62,649 bases of DNA from CALCLY01 sp900552775 (GTDB lineage Bacteria > Bacillota > Clostridia > UMGS1883 > UMGS1540). Made by a program: the position numbers and the translations under genes. The stretch is from contig CALCLY010000001.1 in assembly GCA_937966555.1 (NCBI GenBank), forward strand, positions 1-62,649. Reading direction: 5' to 3'. Below, piece by piece: positions 15,895 to 24,358 of the stretch. Every line of letters begins with the position of its first letter. Positions within the stretch are counted from its first letter, which is position 1. The notes below the pieces were generated by a model, which had not been told where the DNA came from, did no database searches, and saw nothing but the letters and a program-made list of their open reading frames with translations.

Positions 15895-18672
15895 CTAATC
15901 CCCGATAACATCGGCGCAGCGTTTGCAAAGTGTGGGGTGAGCCGCACATGTTCCGACTGTCTCATCGTGAATCCAGCATCTCTCGCATTTTGGGCCTTCT
16001 GCCGGAGACGCGGAAACCGTGATGCCGCTTTCTCCCTTAAAGCCTTCTCCTTCTCCGTCCGCAAGTGTCACATGCGACACGATAAAGAGCGTTTCCAGAG
16101 AATCCTCCGTGCTTTGGAGGAATTTCTTCGTCTCACTGTCTGCATAGATAGTAATTGACGCGTCAAGCGATTTGCCTATTACTTTTTCGTTTCTTGCAAG
16201 TTCCAAAGCCTTTGAAACGTCGGATTTTATAAGAATAAGTTTTTCCCACTTTTCCGCAAATTCCGCAGATTCGTATTCTCCGGAGGCTTTCGGCATTTCG
16301 TTAAGCACAACCGCTCTGCCGTCATCACCGTCAACATGAGGCATAAACTGCCAGATTTCCTCAGACGTGTATACCAAAACAGGTGCAATAAGTCTTGTCA
16401 GAGCATCCAGAATTCTGAACATAACCGTCTGAGCCGCGCGGCGGCAGTCGCTGTCTTTCTTTTCTGTATAAAGTCTGTCTTTTATAATATCAAGATAGAA
16501 GCTGCTCATATCAACAACGCAGAAATTGTGAATTGCATGGAAAATCACATGGAATTCATAGTCCGCATATGCCTTTGTAACCTTTTCAATCAGCCTGTCA
16601 AGCTTCATAAGCGCAAAGCGGTCAAGCTCTGTGAATTTGTCCTCCGCCACAGAATCTTTCGAAGGATCAAAGTCGTTTATGTTGCCGAGAATAAATCTCG
16701 CGGTATTTCTAATCTTTCTGTAAGCTTCGGAAAGCTGCTTCAGTATCTCACGCGAAATTCTCATATCGGTTTTGTAATCCGCGGAAACAACCCAAAGTCT
16801 TAAAATATCCGCTCCGTACTCCGAGATGATATCGTGCGGGCTTACACCGTTGCCCCTGGATTTTGACATTTTCTGTCCGTCCGAATCCACAATCATGCCG
16901 TGAGTGATAACCGATTTATAGGGCGCTACGCCCTTTGCGGCAATAGACGTAAGCAATGACGACTGGAACCAGCCTCTGTACTGGTCGTTGCCCTCAAGAT
17001 ACATATCTGCCGGGAATCTAAGCTCCGGATATACGTCAAGAACGCCCGCATGGCTCGAACCTGAGTCAAACCAAACGTCCATAATATCTTTTTCTTTTGT
17101 AAACTCGTGACAGCCGCATGAGCATTTTGTGCCCTCGGGCAAAATATCGGCAGCATCCGTTTCGTACCAAGCGCCGCTGCCCTTTTCCTTAAAGAGTTTT
17201 GAAACGGCTTTTATCGTATCATCGTTTATAAGTTCCTTACCGCACTCCTTGCAGTAGAAAATCGGAATCGGCACGCCCCATGTTCTCTGGCGTGAAATAC
17301 ACCAATCGGTTCTGTCCGCAACCATGGCGCTTATTCTGTCTTCGCCCCATTTGGGAAGCCATGTCACGCCCTTTATTGCCTCAAGCGCCGCTTCTTTAAT
17401 GTCATCTACGGAAGCGAACCACTGCTCCGTTGCACGGAAGATAATCGGCTCGTGGCATCTCCAGCAATGCGGATACTGATGTATAATCTCTTTTACGGAG
17501 TAAAGCGCGTTAACTTCTTTAAGTTTTTCAATTATGGGCGCATTTGATTTTTCATAGAAAAGACCTGCAAATTCGCCGGCTTCCTCGTTTAAGTATCCCT
17601 TGCTGTCAACGGGAACTATAATCGGGATTTCCTTATAGGGACGGCAGGCAACATAGTCCTCCGCACCGTGTCCCGGAGCCGTGTGAACGCAGCCTGTGCC
17701 GGCATCAAGCGTTACATGATCGCCCACGATTACAAGAGAAGTTCTGTCTATGAAGGGATGCACGCATTTTATGCGGTCAAACTCAGCACCTTTAAAGCGC
17801 GCAATCTCGGAAAACTCTGTTATTCCGCCCTCTGCCATAACAATTTCAACAAGCTCGGAGGCGATAACATAAACTTCGCCGTTTGCCTTTATAAGGCTGT
17901 ATTCAAACTCGGGATTTACCGCAATGGCAACGTTTCCGGGCAATGTCCAGGTTGTTGTAGTCCAGATAACGAAATAAATGTTGCTTAAATCTTCTCCGAC
18001 ATTTTTAAACACCCCGTTGTCGTCCGTTACGCGGAATTTAACATAAATGGAATTTGTTTTATCTTCGTTATATTCAATTTCGGCTTCTGCAAGTGCCGTT
18101 TCGCAGTCGGGGCACCAGTATATAGGCTTAAGACCTTTGTAAATATAGCCTTTCTTTGCCATCTCGCCGAAAATTTCTATCTGCTTTGCTTCAAATTCAG
18201 GCTTTAACGTAAGATAGGAACGGTCGTAATCTCCGAGCGCTCCGAGTCTTTTTATCTGCTTTTTCTGGTTCTCAACATAGCCGAGTGCAAATTTGCGGCA
18301 CACCTCGCGGAATTCCGAAATTGAAACCTTGTCTCTGTCTATGCCGAGTTTTTTTATAGCCTGTCTCTCAATTGGCAGACCGTGCGTATCCCAGCCGTGT
18401 ATATACGGAGCCTTGAATCCGCTCATATTCTTAAAGCGTGTTATTATGTCTTTAAGAGTTTTATTGAGCGCATGTCCCATATGCATATCCCCGTTTGCGT
18501 ACGGAGGTCCGTCATGCAGCACAAAAAGAGGCTTGCCCTCGTTTTTTTTCATTAATTCATGATATAAATCTTCTTTTTCCCACTTTTCCAAAATATCGGG
18601 CTCTCTCTTCGGGAGATTGCCTCTCATCGGAAAGTCGGTCTGCGGCAAATTAAGCGTTTTACCGTAATCCAT
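15895..18672 (-). CDS. ileS: Isoleucyl-tRNA synthetase
   Basis: 925 residues, full length. Class I signatures: HMGHALNKTLKDII (HIGH motif) and KMSKSRGN; the editing domain lies between, with the TWTLPGNVAIAVNP start. The C-terminal zinc knuckle CERCW...CKRC typical of the bacterial type is present. No T-box leader can exist here, because divIVA ends only 22 bp upstream; expression therefore depends on the division-gene operon. Confidence 0.98.
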   Translation of the reverse strand: MDYGKTLNLPQTDFPMRGNLPKREPDILEKWEKEDLYHELMKKNEGKPLFVLHDGPPYANGDMHMGHALNKTLKDIITRFKNMSGFKAPYIHGWDTHGLPIERQAIKKLGIDRDKVSISEFREVCRKFALGYVENQKKQIKRLGALGDYDRSYLTLKPEFEAKQIEIFGEMAKKGYIYKGLKPIYWCPDCETALAEAEIEYNEDKTNSIYVKFRVTDDNGVFKNVGEDLSNIYFVIWTTTTWTLPGNVAIAVNPEFEYSLIKANGEVYVIASELVEIVMAEGGITEFSEIARFKGAEFDRIKCVHPFIDRTSLVIVGDHVTLDAGTGCVHTAPGHGAEDYVACRPYKEIPIIVPVDSKGYLNEEAGEFAGLFYEKSNAPIIEKLKEVNALYSVKEIIHQYPHCWRCHEPIIFRATEQWFASVDDIKEAALEAIKGVTWLPKWGEDRISAMVADRTDWCISRQRTWGVPIPIFYCKECGKELINDDTIKAVSKLFKEKGSGAWYETDAADILPEGTKCSCGCHEFTKEKDIMDVWFDSGSSHAGVLDVYPELRFPADMYLEGNDQYRGWFQSSLLTSIAAKGVAPYKSVITHGMIVDSDGQKMSKSRGNGVSPHDIISEYGADILRLWVVSADYKTDMRISREILKQLSEAYRKIRNTARFILGNINDFDPSKDSVAEDKFTELDRFALMKLDRLIEKVTKAYADYEFHVIFHAIHNFCVVDMSSFYLDIIKDRLYTEKKDSDCRRAAQTVMFRILDALTRLIAPVLVYTSEEIWQFMPHVDGDDGRAVVLNEMPKASGEYESAEFAEKWEKLILIKSDVSKALELARNEKVIGKSLDASITIYADSETKKFLQSTEDSLETLFIVSHVTLADGEGEGFKGESGITVSASPAEGPKCERCWIHDETVGTCAAHPTLCKRCADVIGD

Positions 18673-18694
18673 TTTTCATTCAACTCCTTAACCT

Positions 18695-19138
18695 CTATTT
18701 AAGCTTATCCAATATTTCAATCTGCGCATGAAGAAGCGATATGCTTTTTGCCGCAAATACTGAAATGTCTTTCTTTATATTATCGGATTCCGCAAGCAAA
18801 GCTTTCTGCTTTGCCTCATTCTCCTTTTGAATTGCCTCCGCTTTGTCGCGAGCTTCTTTAACTATAAGATCTGCCTGTTCACGAGCCGTGGTGATTGCGG
18901 CTTCGCCCGTTTGCTGTGCAAGAATAATTGAGTTTCGCATGGTTTCCTCCATCGCCTTGTATTTCGAAACAAGCTCCTCCAAAACATTGATTTTGTCTTT
19001 ATAATCAATGTTTTCCTTGTAGAGATTTTCATAATCTCTGCGTATCATGGCAAACGCATCGTCAACCTCCTGCACGGAATAGCCTTTGCCGAAACGTTTT
19101 GCAAATTCAAGTTTTTCAAGCTCAAGCGGAGTCATCAT
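18695..19138 (-). CDS. divIVA: DivIVA domain cell-division protein
   Basis: 147 residues. The N-terminal membrane-binding segment TPLELEKLEFAKRFGKGYSV and the following coiled coil (residues 25-145, rich in Glu/Lys/Ala) define DivIVA. In Clostridia it marks curved membrane at the division site and poles. It sits between sepF and ileS as in the conserved Firmicutes division cluster. Confidence 0.94.
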   Translation of the reverse strand: MMTPLELEKLEFAKRFGKGYSVQEVDDAFAMIRRDYENLYKENIDYKDKINVLEELVSKYKAMEETMRNSIILAQQTGEAAITTAREQADLIVKEARDKAEAIQKENEAKQKALLAESDNIKKDISVFAAKSISLLHAQIEILDKLK

Positions 19139-19153
19139 AAGTATTTCACCTCT

Positions 19154-19606
19154 TTAATAATTCCATGGAAAAATTCCCGTGCTTTTCAGTTCGTCACGGA
19201 TATCGTTTGCTATGCTTACGTTATAAGGCGCTATAAGGAAAATTCCGTTTGAAACCTTCTGAATATCACCTTCAAGCGCATAAACAACACCGCTTACAAA
19301 ATCCAAAACCTTTACGGCATCTTCCTTTGAAAGCTCTTCAAGGTTTATAACAACCGCTTTTTTGCTTTTAAGCCTGTCTGCTATTTCCCTTGAATCTTCA
19401 TATGTCTGCGGCTGAAGCACCGCAACTTCAAGCTGCGTTGTTGCGTGAATATTCACAACTCTTCCGCCGCTTTTTCTGGGAGCGGCAGGCTTTGTTATGA
19501 CAGGTTCGCGCTCGTACTCCTTTTCTTCAGCCTCATCTTTGTACTCATCGTATTCTTCCTCGTTGCCGAAAAACATTTCTCCGAGTTTATCAAATATTTT
19601 TGCCAT
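19154..19606 (-). CDS. sepF: Cell division protein SepF
   Basis: 150 residues. N-terminal membrane amphipathic helix (MAKIFDKLGEMFFG), an acidic linker, then the SepF domain with VVINLEELSKEDAVKVLDFV and FLIAPYNVSI. SepF tethers FtsZ to the membrane. The ATG at 19606 is preferred over 19648, because the domain's amphipathic helix starts there and an AGAGG site precedes it. Confidence 0.95.
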   Translation of the reverse strand: MAKIFDKLGEMFFGNEEEYDEYKDEAEEKEYEREPVITKPAAPRKSGGRVVNIHATTQLEVAVLQPQTYEDSREIADRLKSKKAVVINLEELSKEDAVKVLDFVSGVVYALEGDIQKVSNGIFLIAPYNVSIANDIRDELKSTGIFPWNY

Positions 19607-19650
19607 CTCTCTTACCTCTCTTTTATATAAACTTTTAATAATACCCAAAA

Positions 19651-20346
19651 TTATTTATAAATGCGTTCTCCGAAAATCGCACTGCCGACGCGCACAATGT
19701 TTGCGCCCTCTTCAATTGCAATTTCAAAATCATTGCTCATGCCCATTGAAAGAAAATCCATCGAGCTGTTTTTAAAGCTGTGCTCACGAAGATTCTTAAA
19801 AAGCTCATGCATTTTGCAAAAAGCCGCACGAATTTCATCTTCTCCGGAATAATTGGGTCCTATTGTCATAAGACCGCGTATGCGAACGTTTTCGCGCTTT
19901 TCGTTATTTTCAAGCATCGGCAAAACATCGTCAAATTCAACTCCGAATTTGCTTTCCTCGCCCGATGCATTAACTTCTATCAAAACATCTGTTATTATTC
20001 CGTGCTTTTGGGAAAGTCTCTCTATTTCATCAAGCAGTTTTTCGCTTTCCGCCGAGTGAATAAGACATACCTTTCCTATAATATATTTAACTTTATTTGT
20101 CTGAAGATGCCCTATAAAATGCCGTCTGACAGGCTCTGTGATATCCTCGTATTTGTCCGTAAATTCCTGAACCCTGTTTTCACCGATATCCGTAAGCCCC
20201 GCGCGGATAGCTTCGTTTATTCTGACCGCCGAAACTGTTTTTGTTGCCGCAACAAGAGTAATGTCTTCGGGGTTTCTGCCGCTTTTTTTTGCCGCAGCCG
20301 CTATTTTTTCATATATCGTTTTTACGTTTTCTGCAAGTATACTCAT
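19651..20346 (-). CDS. YggS family pyridoxal-phosphate homeostasis protein
   Basis: 231 residues, the family's usual length. PLP-binding lysine in LVAATKT, followed by GENRVQEF, HFIGHLQTNK and SMGMSNDFEIAI, ending with RVGSAIFG. It binds PLP and buffers its level, with no enzyme activity known. Its place between a HlyD-like gene and sepF repeats the yggS-sepF order of Firmicutes (ylmE-ylmF). Confidence 0.95.
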   Translation of the reverse strand: MSILAENVKTIYEKIAAAAKKSGRNPEDITLVAATKTVSAVRINEAIRAGLTDIGENRVQEFTDKYEDITEPVRRHFIGHLQTNKVKYIIGKVCLIHSAESEKLLDEIERLSQKHGIITDVLIEVNASGEESKFGVEFDDVLPMLENNEKRENVRIRGLMTIGPNYSGEDEIRAAFCKMHELFKNLREHSFKNSSMDFLSMGMSNDFEIAIEEGANIVRVGSAIFGERIYK

Positions 20347-20350
20347 TTTT

Positions 20351-21529
20351 TCAGCCCTCCTTGCTTTTTATAACTTTATCGTAAAGAAGAAGTGAATTTG
20401 AAGCGCTGTTATCTTCACGCACAATCATATATTCGTCGTTGTGATAAAGCACCTCCACAGGTTTGAAAACCCTTGCTCCTCCTTTGTCAACATACACGCC
20501 TGTTTCTTCATTTTCATAGCACAGTGCGGAAACCGGAACTTTCAGCCCCTCATATGTTTTGCGCACTATGTCAACGCTTGCATGGCGCTTTGATAAAATC
20601 CCCTGAATATCATGGTTTAATTCAAAAGAGACAACTCTTTTTCCGTCCGTATCTTCGCCGATATTGTAAAGTTTTGCGGCGGCAGCTTCGCCGTTTGCGT
20701 CACGAAAAACTATGTTAACCGTGTCTCCGGTTTTCATATCTCCGACTTCGTCGCTCCTCAGCGGCACGGCAAGATACCACTTAAAATTGTCTATGATTTT
20801 GCAGACCGTATCGCCGCGCGCAGCTCTGCCACCCGATATTGATTTTGCCTTTTTGATTTCATCGAGATTATAAACCGTGAGATCTTTTATGTTATCCGGG
20901 GTAAATTTCCCTTCGATGCCGTCTATATTCATCGAAAAAAGCCCCGAGCACGGCGCCGTAACTTCGGTTATGAGATTCCCAAGGCGCGATTCAAGTTCCT
21001 GCTGCTTTGTTTTAAGCGTACCCAAAACCGAGTTTGCACCGCCCTTTGCCGCCGCATGCCTGTCTGCCGCATATATTAGATTGTCCTTCGCGCCGCTGCT
21101 TGCATCCATTTTTCCGTTTGCCGAATTTTTAACAATCTGTTTTATATTTTCATTAAAACTGCTGTCTATTGTCAGCGATTCGTCTTCAAATCCGTTTTCC
21201 GACACGCTGTCTTCGAGATTTTTTATTCTGCTTTTTATTTTCAGCAGCTGCTTTCTCGCGGTTTCGTCCGCCTCACCGCTCAGCATTGCGCCGAGTTCCT
21301 CTCCGTTTGCGCTTTTTGCACATTCGGCAAGATACGGCTGCAAAACACCGTCCGCCGGTGCGGCAACAAGCGTTTCGGTTTTAATTATCTGCCCCTCGCA
21401 GCTTATGCTGTCGGAGATAGACCCGCGCACCGCAAGTTCAGACGTGTCACGGCTTGTAAAATATATGTATATATTCCATATAAAGAATATAATCACAAAA
21501 ACGGAAAGCACCCTCGTTAATTTTCGCAT
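20351..21529 (-). CDS. HlyD-like periplasmic-adaptor-type membrane protein
   Basis: 392 residues. One N-terminal membrane anchor (residues 7-26), then a split biotinyl-lipoyl-like beta domain (EGQIIKTETLVAAPADGVL near 45-65 and APCSGLFSMNIDG near 190), a helical coiled-coil hairpin between them (residues 90-185), and a beta-barrel C-terminal domain. This is HlyD-type architecture. No ABC exporter adjoins; in Clostridia such a protein is a regular neighbour of yggS and sepF, which suggests a link to envelope or division rather than drug export. That link is inference. Confidence 0.8.
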   Translation of the reverse strand: MRKLTRVLSVFVIIFFIWNIYIYFTSRDTSELAVRGSISDSISCEGQIIKTETLVAAPADGVLQPYLAECAKSANGEELGAMLSGEADETARKQLLKIKSRIKNLEDSVSENGFEDESLTIDSSFNENIKQIVKNSANGKMDASSGAKDNLIYAADRHAAAKGGANSVLGTLKTKQQELESRLGNLITEVTAPCSGLFSMNIDGIEGKFTPDNIKDLTVYNLDEIKKAKSISGGRAARGDTVCKIIDNFKWYLAVPLRSDEVGDMKTGDTVNIVFRDANGEAAAAKLYNIGEDTDGKRVVSFELNHDIQGILSKRHASVDIVRKTYEGLKVPVSALCYENEETGVYVDKGGARVFKPVEVLYHNDEYMIVREDNSASNSLLLYDKVIKSKEG

Positions 21530-21532
21530 TTC

Positions 21533-22462
21533 CTAACACCCTTCTACTCCGAGTTTTTCACGGATAAGCTCCATACAGAAAGCGCGGTCACCGGGCTTTA
21601 TCCATATAACCTCATCGTTTTTGCGGAGCCATGTCATCTGCCTTTTTGCAAGCCTGCGCGTATTGCGCTTTATAAGTTCTTCCGTCTCTGTACGCGTTAC
21701 AAGTCCGCGCAAATAATAAAGAACTTCTCTGTATCCTATGCCCTGCATGGCGGTTGTATTTATAAAGCCGTATTTGTTTTTTATATCGGAAACTTCTTCA
21801 AAAAGACCGCGTTTCACCATCTCGTCCACACGTGTATTTATTCTATTATACAAAATTTCTCGCTCAGTTTCAATAGCAAAATACAAATAATTATATATTT
21901 TTTTTGATTTTTTTGAAATTTCGTCGTTTTCGCTCTTGGTTTTTCCCGTAAGATAGTAAATTTCCAGTGCGCGCACAACTCTTTTAACATCTTTTTCGCA
22001 AAGCTTTGCGGCAGATTCGGGATCTGTTTCAGAAAGCTTTTTGTAAAGCTCAGCCGCACCGCCCGACCGTGCCTTTTTCATAAGTTCTTCACGCACGGAA
22101 TTGTCACCTCCGGCTTCCGAAAGCTCAATGTTATGCACCATTGTATCCGTGTAAAGTCCCGTTCCGCCGGCAAGAATCGGAAGTTTTCCTCTTGAATACA
22201 CGTCATTTATCGCTTTATGCGCCGCCCGTGCAAATTTCCAAAGCGAAAAATTTTCACATGGGTCGGCAATATCTAACATGTGGTGCGGCACTCCGCACAT
22301 TTCCTCTGCAGTAGGTTTTGCGGTGCCTATATTCATTTCTCTGTAAATCTGCATCGAATCCGCAGAAATTATTTCTCCGCCGAGTTCCTTTGCAATATCT
22401 ATGGCAAGAGCCGTCTTGCCCGAAGCCGTCGGTCCTGCTATAACAACCAATGGTATAAGCAT
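21533..22462 (-). CDS. miaA: tRNA dimethylallyltransferase
   Basis: 309 residues. P-loop GPTASGKT, SADSMQIYREMNIGTAKP and GGTGLY motifs, all at the positions expected for MiaA, plus the tRNA-binding C-terminal part RNTRRLAKRQMTWLR. It adds a dimethylallyl group to A37 of tRNAs reading UNN codons. Order mutS-mutL-miaA is conserved in bacteria. Confidence 0.97.
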   Translation of the reverse strand: MLIPLVVIAGPTASGKTALAIDIAKELGGEIISADSMQIYREMNIGTAKPTAEEMCGVPHHMLDIADPCENFSLWKFARAAHKAINDVYSRGKLPILAGGTGLYTDTMVHNIELSEAGGDNSVREELMKKARSGGAAELYKKLSETDPESAAKLCEKDVKRVVRALEIYYLTGKTKSENDEISKKSKKIYNYLYFAIETEREILYNRINTRVDEMVKRGLFEEVSDIKNKYGFINTTAMQGIGYREVLYYLRGLVTRTETEELIKRNTRRLAKRQMTWLRKNDEVIWIKPGDRAFCMELIREKLGVEGC

Positions 22463-22482
22463 ATATATCTCCTAAAAAACTG

Positions 22483-24345
22483 CTATACTATTCTTTTAAA
22501 CTGTTTTTCTATCTGATGTTTTGTAAGCTTTAAAATTACAGGTCTGCCGTGCGGGCACGTTGCCTGCCCCGAAAGCGCCAGAACATTTTTTATAAGTTCC
22601 TTCTGCTCGCTTTCCGAAAGCTTCTGCCCTGCCTTTAACGCCGCCTTGCACGCAACGGTGTAAAGCGCCTTGTCTCTTAAAGCCGATATCTTTTCTCTGC
22701 CTGCTCCGAGCACCGAAATCATCTCGGTAACGGAAGACGCAGCGTCCGACAGGTCAAGCGACACCGGAATCATACTTATTCTCACCGTGTTGTGACCGAA
22801 TTCTTCGATTTCAAATCCGGCTTCGGCAAAAAAATCGGCATTGTCCGAATATATTCCGAATTCCGCTCCGGTAAGCACAAGCGTTTCGGGCATTAGAAGC
22901 ACCTGTGAAGCAGGGTTTTCCTTTCCGCTTACAAGTTCTTCGTAAATAAGTCTTTCGTGCGCGGCATGTTGATCCGCCATTATCATGCTGTCTCCGTATT
23001 CCGCCACAATGTAAGTGCCAAAAAGCTGACCCAGTATGCGTATTTCAGGTTCTTCCTCCACCGCTTTTGTCTGCATCACGCTCTGTAAAATCTCCGTATT
23101 TTTCTCTTCGGTTTTTTCTTCCGGCGGTGCGGAATAAATCTCATTCGGCGTTTGTATATACATTTTCGGAGCCGGATCCGGCTCCGATGCCTTTGGCGAC
23201 GCATATGATTTAAACACCGCTTCGTAAGGCTTTTTTATCTGCACGGACTCTTCGGATTTATATATAGGTTCCGAAGCGCTTATTTGCGGCTTTTTTTCGG
23301 CGTTTTCTTTTATCTGTGGCTCATTTCTTTTCTCAAGTTGCATTACCCTTTGCTCCGTCACGCTGTAGAGCGCGTTTTTCGCCGCCCAGTACACGGCTCC
23401 CGAAACGGCTCTGTCATCCGCAAATTTTATTTCAGCTTTTGACGGATGTACGTTAACATCGCAAAGCGCGGGATTTAAATCTATATTGAGCACCGCTGCC
23501 GGGAACCTACCCGTCATCATATGGCTTCTGTAGCTTTCCTGAAGCGCAAAATACAGCGTTCTATTTATAACGCATCTGCCGTTTACAAAAAACGTCTGGT
23601 AATTTCTGTTTCCGCGCGAAAGTTCAGCTTTGCCCACAAGTCCGTAAACATGAATTCCGTTTTCTGTATAATCGGCATCTATCATAGCCGCAGCAACATC
23701 TTTTCCGTATATCGAATATACTGCGTTTCTCAAAATATTGTCTCCGGGAGTGAAGAAAATCTCCTTCCCGGAATTTATAAATCTCACGGAAATATCAGGG
23801 CGTGCCAAAGCCGTTCTTCTCACAACGTCTTCGCAAAGTCCCGCTTCCGATGAGTCTTTTTTCAGAAATTTCATTCTTGCAGGTGTGTTGTAAAAAAGCT
23901 CGCGCACGGTAATTGTTGTTCCCTCGGGGCACCCTGCAGGCGACACTTCTTCAAGTTTTCCTCCGACAACCCTTGCAAAGCTCCCCTCGGAGTTTCCTTT
24001 TCTTGCCGTGAGAATTTCCATGGTGGAAACCGCCGCTACGGAATGCAGCGCCTCGCCGCGGAAACCCAAGCTCTTTATGCTTTCAAGATCGTCTGCATTT
24101 TTTATCTTGCTTGTAGCGTGAGCCGTAATTGCAAGAGGAATATCGTCACGCTCCATTCCCTTGCCGTCATCGGTTACTCTCATGTAAGTGATTCCGCCGT
24201 TTTTAATCTCCACCGTAATGCTGCGCGCACCGGCGTCTATTGAGTTTTCAACAAGTTCTTTTATAACCGAGGACGGTCTTTCAACAACCTCCCCCGCCGC
24301 TATAAGCGCCGAAACCTGTGGCGACAGTACATTTATTTCAGACAT
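22483..24345 (-). CDS. mutL: DNA mismatch repair protein MutL
   Basis: 620 residues. GHKL ATPase motifs ELVENSIDAG, DDGKGM and GFRGEAL in the N-terminal third; PSKAEIKF transducer motif; a variable Pro/Glu/Lys linker at about 340-430; C-terminal endonuclease domain with ADQHAAHERL and CPHGRPV metal motifs, so it is the nuclease type found where MutH is absent. The ATG at 24345 has a GGAGGG site; earlier in-frame codons overlap mutS. Confidence 0.97.
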   Translation of the reverse strand: MSEINVLSPQVSALIAAGEVVERPSSVIKELVENSIDAGARSITVEIKNGGITYMRVTDDGKGMERDDIPLAITAHATSKIKNADDLESIKSLGFRGEALHSVAAVSTMEILTARKGNSEGSFARVVGGKLEEVSPAGCPEGTTITVRELFYNTPARMKFLKKDSSEAGLCEDVVRRTALARPDISVRFINSGKEIFFTPGDNILRNAVYSIYGKDVAAAMIDADYTENGIHVYGLVGKAELSRGNRNYQTFFVNGRCVINRTLYFALQESYRSHMMTGRFPAAVLNIDLNPALCDVNVHPSKAEIKFADDRAVSGAVYWAAKNALYSVTEQRVMQLEKRNEPQIKENAEKKPQISASEPIYKSEESVQIKKPYEAVFKSYASPKASEPDPAPKMYIQTPNEIYSAPPEEKTEEKNTEILQSVMQTKAVEEEPEIRILGQLFGTYIVAEYGDSMIMADQHAAHERLIYEELVSGKENPASQVLLMPETLVLTGAEFGIYSDNADFFAEAGFEIEEFGHNTVRISMIPVSLDLSDAASSVTEMISVLGAGREKISALRDKALYTVACKAALKAGQKLSESEQKELIKNVLALSGQATCPHGRPVILKLTKHQIEKQFKRIV

Positions 24346-24358
24346 TTTTACCCTCCGT